This document shows, in pieces, positions 11,701 to 20,700 of a stretch of DNA of 64,000 bases. The translations under genes were made by a program, and so were the position numbers. The notes under the pieces were generated by a model. The model ran no database searches. It saw nothing but the letters and a program-made list of their open reading frames with translations, and was not told the DNA's origin. This stretch comes from Stictocephala bisonia (lineage: Eukaryota > Arthropoda > Insecta > Hemiptera > Membracidae). Numbering within the stretch: position 1 is the first letter of the stretch; every line of letters begins with the position of its first letter. The stretch spans positions 62,001-126,000 of the forward strand of contig JAQJVL010000676.1 in assembly GCA_035578905.1 (NCBI GenBank). Direction: 5' to 3'.

Positions 11701-14700
11701 TTATGTATTTTGGCCAAAATCCTGACAACACACAAAATTTTACAGTAGAAGGAAACAATTTTGAAAGAGTAGATGAATTCAAATACCTTGGTACAATAAT
11801 TAGCTCTAACAACAGTGAACACACAGAAATTCAAAGTAGAATAAACTCAGCTAACAGAAGCATGTTTGCTCTAAATAAACTTATGTCATCAAAACTTTTG
11901 TCTTACCATACAAAAATTAAAATTTACAAAACAATAATCAGACCAGTAATTCTCTATGGAGCTGAGTCATGGATTATCGACTAAAACACAGAAAAAAAGC
12001 TGATCACTTTTGAGAACAAAGTACTCAGAAAATTCTTTGGACCCACAATAGAAAACGGAGTATGGAGGCTGAAGCACAACAGAGAAATTAGAGATCTATT
12101 CAAAGAACCAGACATTATAGCAGAAGCCAAGTGCCGACGTTTGCGGTGGGCGGGGCACGTAATGAGAAGAAATAATAATACTATGATAAAACAAGTGTGG
12201 AAAGAAAACCCTGACGGTAGAAGGCCCCCTGGACGCCCTAAGAAAAGATGGAAGGATCAAGTGGTCATCGACATGAATAAATTAAGGGTCAATGAAGAAG
12301 ATGCAGAGGATCGTGAGAAGTGGAGGCAAATTGTTGGTGAGGCCAAATACCACCTTGGGTATCAGTGGCCATGGGAGTAAGAGTAAGAAGGACCACCAAT
12401 TGAATTCAAACACTATGTGAATGAAAAAATTGTATGCATAGTTGTTTTAAAGTTATTTTTGTGATGTACAAATAACAAGTAAACTACAAGCATCAAATTA
12501 TTGTGTTTTTTTTTTATTTATAGACCAGGAATTAATATAATAGGATATACCCATAGGGCATCAGCAAACACAACTGAGAAGATATATTTGCTAAATTCAA
12601 GATTCATTTATTAATTACTAAGACATAGGCGAATATGAGGGGTGAATAAATGTGATGAGTGTAGATGAACAAGTGTAGTTGTTTTTACTGACTAAGCGCA
12701 ACTAACCTTTATATTAACTTGTTAAAGTTTAACAAGTTTTTTGTATCATAGTTGATAAATAAAATTTAAATGCTGTACTGGCTGCATAGTTATATTTAAC
12801 AAATTATATTGTAGGCGATAAGAGCAAATTTGTTAGTAAATTAAATAAATGTTTATAATAAGTTAGTGATGCTAGTATGTATTTTTTGTAACTTTCTAGT
12901 CACTGCTCACAGTTATTGTGGTGAGTAGGTGATTCCCAGAAAAATTATTTGTAACTGTAAATATAACTTTTATTGTTCATATTAGGAGAATAAAGATATT
13001 ATTATTGTTATTAGAAAGAACCATTTCTTAAAAGCCCAATAGCCAAAGCACAGCTTTATTTGGAATTCAAACCACATAGTACTGTCTGATTTTCAGGTAA
13101 CTGTCAAGCCTGATACTCAGTTCTCTTCCTCACACAACATTCGGACTACGATTTAACATGAACTGGGATGACTTCTCTAGTAGTGTCCATGTCGATGGCA
13201 ACCACTGAGTGGATGCCGTGTCCAGTAGTAAAAGGATTGAGCATAGAAAATATCACCAACTATCTCCACAGCACTTTGTTCCCAAGAAGCTGGGTTACAG
13301 CATTGCGCCACTAGTGCCAACCAAATAAATAATACAATGAGATACAAATTTTCTATGCTACTATCATGCAAAGTACTTGAAGAGAACCAGTTTCCCTTTT
13401 AGCAGCTGAGGACTATTCAGTATTATTGTCGGCACTAGTGGCGCAGTGCTGTACTGCCCAGCTACTTGGGGACAGAGTGTTGTGAATGCGAACATAAAGT
13501 TCTATGCTCTGTCCTCTTAATACTGACATGGGGTCCGCTCAACAGCTGCCATCAACAAAGATACTACTAGAGAAGTCGGGGGTTTCCATATTGGGTGGTT
13601 ATCAGTGTCCGAATGTTGTGTAGGGGAGAGAACTGAGTATTGAGCTTGTCAAAAACTTAAAATCAGTCCAATACTACGTGGTTCGGATTCCATGTAAAGC
13701 TGTATGTCCCTTAGTTGCCCTGGCTATTGGGCTATTATTAATAAATGGCTCTTCCTGTGGAACAGTCAAACTAAGTTAGTATCCAGTCTACACAAGTCAT
13801 CCACACTCATGCTACTCACATGTAATCATACATATTCGCCTTAAAATACACACAAAGTTGTATCAACAACTCATATCTAAGAATCTAATTATTAAAAATG
13901 TTGTTTTGTGTTCTAAGTTGAAGATGGAGCTGTATTGGTTTTTTTTATATAATTGTTAAAAATAACACAATTTAAAACCAATAAAAACTTCATTAGTGAG
14001 GCCTTTCGATAGCAAGGCTATCATCGTCAGAGACATCACAAATAATAAATATTCAAAAAGTAATAATAAAGTTTTTATTGGTTTTAAATTGTGTTATTTT
14101 AACAATTATATGTTGTCTTGCGTGTTTCTTTTTTTGGTTTAATGGACTTTTCAAGTAAGTTTCTAGTGCCTTACCTCTCTTATTATACTACCACACTAGA
14201 ATACAATTTATCAAACTGTCATTAATCGATATATGTGTAGTTAATGAAAGTACTCTAGTTCTTAATGTTATAACATTTTTTTAAATCTTACCTTGGAAGC
14301 GCCATAGACACTGAGCATGGGGCTGGGGATGCTACTAGCCGTGGAACCGATGTTGATGACAACACCTTTTCTTTGCTCACACATGCCAGGCATTACGATC
14401 TGACACATGGAGAGCATCGCAGCTATGTTGCACTGGATTATATCATGATATATCTTGCCGTGCTCCGGCAGAGAGAGGAACTGGTCGGGATGGGGGTAAC
14501 TGAGACCTACGTTGTTGATCAGTACGCCCACCTCCATGCCGTATAACTCCTTCTCTATATTGTGGTAGATTGTGTTACCCTCGGTGAAGTCTGCCTCAAT
14601 CACCTTGGTGTTGACTTTATAATTGTCGCCTGCAAATATTTGTAAATATTACACAAAGTATATTTAAAAAAATAACTTTATAAATATTTCTTTGTATTGT

Positions 14701-17700
14701 CAATACAGTTGTCCATTAAAGAGTCCTTGTAGAGAAAGATTTACTTGATCCCAATTTAGACAATTATGTTAATAAATCAAAAAAAGTCATTTACAGCTTG
14801 GCAGCTAACAAATTTTGTCAGTTCCATTGTCGGAAATGTTCTATTAAGAATAATCTACGCGTTAGAGTGAAATGTATGTTATATCGTTGACTACAGAAAC
14901 AAGAAGACTGCCCGCTCATATGGGTCCTATGAAGCCAGTTTTGCTGCTTATTCAAATTAGTTCATGTTCAGTTTTCTAAGGTAGCGCCAGCAGTCTCCCT
15001 CTCTCTAGCACATGCTGAAGTGACTAGTATCTGAGCTTATTAGAAACCAATCACCTATTTTACAAGTTTCTGTTTCTATACTCAATGAATATGAGTATGA
15101 TTCATTGTAAAAATATTTTGCAGAACAAAAACTAATATCCTATATATTAAAACAAACGGGTCATTTAGTTCACTCATTTTCTAAACTTATTACTTGACCG
15201 ATTTTGATGAAATTTGTTTTATTCAAAAGATAATTTTGGTTTCCAAGTCATAACGGAGCTAGATTTTTTTTAATTCCCATAGGGGTTTGCCCTACACGGC
15301 AAAAAAGTTGCAATGTTATTCTTATGGAGATTAATTTTAACTGACCAGCTGGCGGAATAAACAAATGTTAAATGGTCCAAATAATTTGTTAGGTTAACAA
15401 TAGAGATTGGAGTTCACTTCCTACTACTGGAATGTCATGAAGCAATGATGTCACAGGGCAAAATACACCATGACAATAACAAATCATTGGTGTTTACTAA
15501 TTTATTCATATAGTGTGCAATAACTATTTTATATCAATATTCAAAAAAGCTACTTAATAGATGCCTGAAGATGTCCCTCTGTTGATGAAACACGTTGCAA
15601 ATTCAACAGCGATAAGAAACGCCAGAAGGTATTTTTAATATTATTAACCATAGAGAGCAGAACGGTATTGCACAACTAAAATATCATTGAACTATTGGAC
15701 CGATCCATCTACACAGTAAGAGAGTTCCTGAACTGGAGAACCCATTGACAAAACGAGAAATTATAACAACTTTTATGATGTTATAACTTAATTTTGAAAT
15801 TTAACACTCTTATACCTATGTACAGTAAAATCTTTGTATGTATATAAATGTAAACCTGAGTTTTTCTTTTATAATGTAATGTTTTGACGCAATACTATAC
15901 TCTATGTATATGTAAATAAAGATTGATTGATTGATTGATCAAGTTATCTGCATAACTTAAAAAATCGAGTTATTTCTTTCACACAGATTGTGAGACAACT
16001 ACTAGAACAATATATGTCTATGATTATTTATTTTATACAAAGGTAATTATGTGTAGAAGGAAAAAACGGAGCTAGAATTGTAATATAATTAATATATATA
16101 TGATTTGTTTTACAAATTTGATTTCAATTTTGAAACGTAGACAGTAGACGCGAGTACAAGGCTAATATTTTTAATTAGACATCTGTTAAAATACAGCTGT
16201 TATAATATAGGTAATTCGAACGTGTTATTTGGTTAGGTGAATGTTTCGATCAAAGTTTAATGGTTCAATGAAAAATTGAAATGTAGTTTTAGTTTAGACA
16301 TGTATAAAATATAGAGATGTGATTTATAAATTACAACAGCAGTTAGTGTCTAAGTGCGAGAACTGTATATATTGTAAATATTATCTTTTTTATTTTTTAT
16401 CTTTTATCTTTTTTTTCTTTTCTTTAAGAGTGTTGAAGAATGTTTTTTAATAATGTCCAAATATGTCATTAGGTTAGAAGCAGACGGCAATTGTTTGTTT
16501 AAAGCTATTTCTTTCTGTCGCAAAGTAAACATCTTGAACTACTACAAAGAGTGATAAGTAGTGTTTCTCAAAACTGAGAATTTCACAGACTTCATGGTGA
16601 TACTATTTACCGACATCCAATAAAATCAAAACAAGATTATATTGATTTAATTTCACGTGCATATGAATATGCTAGTCACAACAGCCAAAAGGAGAAACTG
16701 GATGGCATATTTCTATGTCCACAGGAGGATTAAATAAAACGAAAATTCGTGAAAATTGCACAACGTGAGAATATATTTGTTTCAGATTATCAGTGACAGG
16801 AAATTTTCCTGCAAGGAACCTCAACCCCACACTCAATGCTGGGAAACTTACACAGCAATTTGTTGATTACTATTGCAAGATTGAAGGATAAAGACTAAAG
16901 TTCATTCCTAACTGACCAAGAGGGAGCAAATATTGGTCGTGTAGTGACTCTTCCATCTTATTTTACCGGAAGTCCCAGAAATATGATCCAAAACTATCAG
17001 GATGCAACAGTATTGGTGAAGAAATTCGGAAAGCCAGATATTTTCATCACATTTACATGTAAGGGTTCATGGTCAGAAATTGTTAAGAGCATACAACCAT
17101 ATGAGAAGCCAAATAACAGACCTGATGTAGTTTTACGCGTATTTAATGCAAAGGTAAAAGAGCTGATAGCAAAAAAGAAGATATTTGGAAATTTGAAAAC
17201 CTACCAGTATACTGTGAAATTCCAGAAAAGAGGATTGCCACATATTCACTGGCTGGTAAGCCTAAGCGATGATTGTAAATTTAGGGAAACATACAATATT
17301 GATCCAAGTGGTTTCGGCAGAAATTCCAAATCAAAATGATCTTACGCTATACAATTTAGTAAAGAAACATATGATTCATGGACCATACGGATCTTTGAAT
17401 CATAAAGTATTTCATGATGTAATTGGAAGAATGTCAAATGTTTCGCCGTCTGACTCTGAAAGGTCTTCGTTTGTTACTAAATCACGTGATTGGCGTTTCC
17501 AGTTACGAAGAAATAAGAACATATAACAACATTCTTTAACCTATGTTTCAGGAGGCGGCTATAAAGTGTGGTTTACTTTAACATTATAATGAATAGCAGT
17601 TTTGTTTAAATGAAGCTTCAACTCTTAAGATGCCCAAGCAACTAAGACAATTATTTTCGTATATTTTAATTGTCCTATCACCAAACGATGCACTTCAGTT

Positions 17701-20700
17701 ATGGGAAGATTTAAAAGACGTTCTTTGTGAACTATCTCTTAAAATTCAACGAGAATGTAGCCGTTAACTGTGCGCTATTAGATATTGCTGACTATAAAAC
17801 TCCATGGTCTTTCTCTATCTCATTTTAATCTTCCAACAATAAAGATTAGCACTTTTCATCAATCAAATGAGAAGGACTCTGGTTTAACTAACTTTGATTC
17901 TTATAATATTCATGAAGCAAGTGTGGATCAATTATGTGTAATTGAAGCAGTAGTCAAGGCGTTACAAGAAAATGCAACTTATAAAAGCAACCCCTTTTTC
18001 GTAGAAGGCCCTGGTGGAACAGGTAAAACTGTTATATACCATTGTTTGATTCAATACTGCAAAAGAAACAACTTTAGTGTAATTCCTGTAGCGTGGACTG
18101 GGATAGCTGCAATGTTGTTACCTCATGGTCGTACAGTACACAGCTGTTTTAAATTGCCCTTACAGCTAAATGAGATATCCGTATCTTCACTAAAGCCAAA
18201 TAGCAAAGAATCAGCTTCAATAAAGGAAGATAGACTTATTGTATGGGACGAAGCTTCACTGGCCAGTAATTATGCCTTGATGGCTGTCGATCAATTACTC
18301 CAGGATTTAATGGCTAATAGCATCCCTTTTGATGGAAAAGTAATAGTTCTCGGAAGAAATTTCAGACAGGTATTACAAAACAGGGGGATTTCAGACATTA
18401 TGTTTCCAGAATAGTGCAGCACAGTATTAAATGTTCATCTGTTTGGTTAGCATTCAAGGGTTACAAACTTACAAAGAATCTAAGAGCAAATGCAGAAGAA
18501 CTAGACTTTGCTAAGTTTTTATTGGACGTTGGAAATGGAGAACAAACTGTACCAGAGGGTGAGGCGCCAGAAGTTATTGACTTACCTGCACATATAATAT
18601 CAGAAACGAACATAATATACAATATCTATAGGGATTCTTTCAGTTTAGTAGATTGTAGAGTAAACTTCTCAAAGGTTGCCACTCTTGCAACTAAAAATGA
18701 ACATTACAATGAGATAAACTCTAAAATGATTTGATTTACTTCCCGGATAATACAAGTAATATCTCAGTGTAAATAATATGATTAGTGAAGATATAGGTGA
18801 GATAATGCAGTTTCCCTCAGAGTTTTTTGACAGTTTAGATTTAAGTGGTCTTTCCCCACATAGTTTAAAACTTTAAAAAGGGGCTATCATAATTTTATTG
18901 CGAAATTTGAATGCTACCAGTGGTCTACTAAATAGGTCAAGACTTATCATTATAGATATGTACGGAAACTTCTTACATTTACAAATAATAGCTGGACTAC
19001 ATGTAAGAAAAGATGTTTAGTTGCCAATGGCAAACTTTAGATAGGGTTGGGCTTTACCTACCACAGCCAGTATTTAGCCATGGCCAGCTATATGTAGCCC
19101 TGTCTAGAGTTAGAAATTTCAATGACATTAGACATTCAAAGGTGCAAATCTATCCTAAAATGAATAGAACGGTGAATATGGTTTATAAAGAGATTTTATA
19201 ACTTTAAATATGTCAATTTACAAGCTTATAATAATAAATGCAGTTATTATGTAGTCAATTTTAATACCTATTTGTAATTGTTATTTGTTTTAACCGCAAA
19301 ATTTCGCAGGGAGCAACTAGTTGTATTTATTTTTATGTCAGCTATGTAAAAATATGGCAAGTTAGCCATACAAAGTAAACATGAAATTGCTATAGAGTTC
19401 TTCGAATATAATTTTTTTAAAGAAGAAATATGTGATTAATTGGCAATATTTTGGACCCCTTTTGTGACCTTCAATATAAATTGTATCTTCACCAAATAGC
19501 TTACAAATAACCCTCTCTCTTTGACTATCATAGGACAGAGAAAAAGAACCAGATGTCACTTTCTTATCACCGCAGCAAATGCCTAAGTGGCAGTTATAAG
19601 TAGATTAAAACTAATCTATATCTGTAGTAATAATTACTACATTTATCCTTAAGGATTTGGAAAAAATAAGGAAGAGGCTGATAAGGTGCTGGTCCTGCCA
19701 TCACATGGCAAACTGGAGAAATAACTATCCAACAAACCTTAAGCACACTATTGGATGCGACCACTCATGATCATTGTGCTTAAATTATTGACCATGAATC
19801 TAAAATTTAAAAGTTTTGTTTTTCTGCATCTTTCACTTAAAATTGAAATGTGGTTATTGGGTATGATTTGTTATTGCTTTGTGCTTATAATCATACAGTT
19901 TAATATTTCTTGTTTTTAATTTTCTTTTATCGAAAATATCTATATACATATAAAATCCAATGTATGTTTGTTTGTCTATCCTTTATGTGCTACCAAACCG
20001 TCCAGCCGATCGCCATGAAACTTGGGGAAGTTGTTCTATATACCCCAGGGAAGGTTTCTGTCCTATTCCCATTTCTTTAATCCCTCAGGGCTCCATCCCT
20101 TGGACTTCTAAAGTTTCGATGTTGATCAAATAGCAGGATGCATGAAGGTATAATAAGTCAAATACAAAAAGAATATCAGCTGTGGGTTTTAAATATGTCA
20201 AAATTATACTGTTTATATTTTTATGTTTTGATTTCTTGTGAAGCTATATTAATTGATTGATTTATTTGATTAACAGCTGTTAAATAAAAACAAATATAAT
20301 AAAATTGTGGTAGGCAAAACTTTTAAAATTAAAAATAATTGAGTACAGTAGTAAACTACACAAAACATCAGCTGTTGTAAATTGGATACTATGTAAACTA
20401 AAAGGTTGCTGCACATTTCAATGATACAATCAAAACTCAATATTATGACCGGCGAAGCGGGCGGGTACAGCTAGTACACAATAAAATGAACCGTATCTTA
20501 AAAAATAATTATTTTATATGCGTTAAATTTGTATTAGAACGTAGAAAAAATTCTTAGTATATTTATTGCCAGAATTTGTATTTCCAATACTGAATCCACT
20601 TCGATTCTACTTCCATTTAAATAATCTCCATCGTCATAACCTTGAAATAGTTTCTAAATGTGTGAATACATATTTTGACTTTAAAACCAAAGTATCTAAG

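Larger units (their letters stand above)
15138..19320 (+). mobile_element. Decayed protein-coding Helitron (4.2 kb)
   Basis: Starts TCCTATATATTAAAAC (compare other Helitron starts here) and ends aactag followed by T, with a weak GC stem just before. It carries remnants of the Helitron replication protein: OTU-like protease, HUH Rep and PIF1-type helicase. Another LINE fragment appears inserted at about 15556-15938. The ends are inferred from the TC/CTAG rule. Confidence 0.75.
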
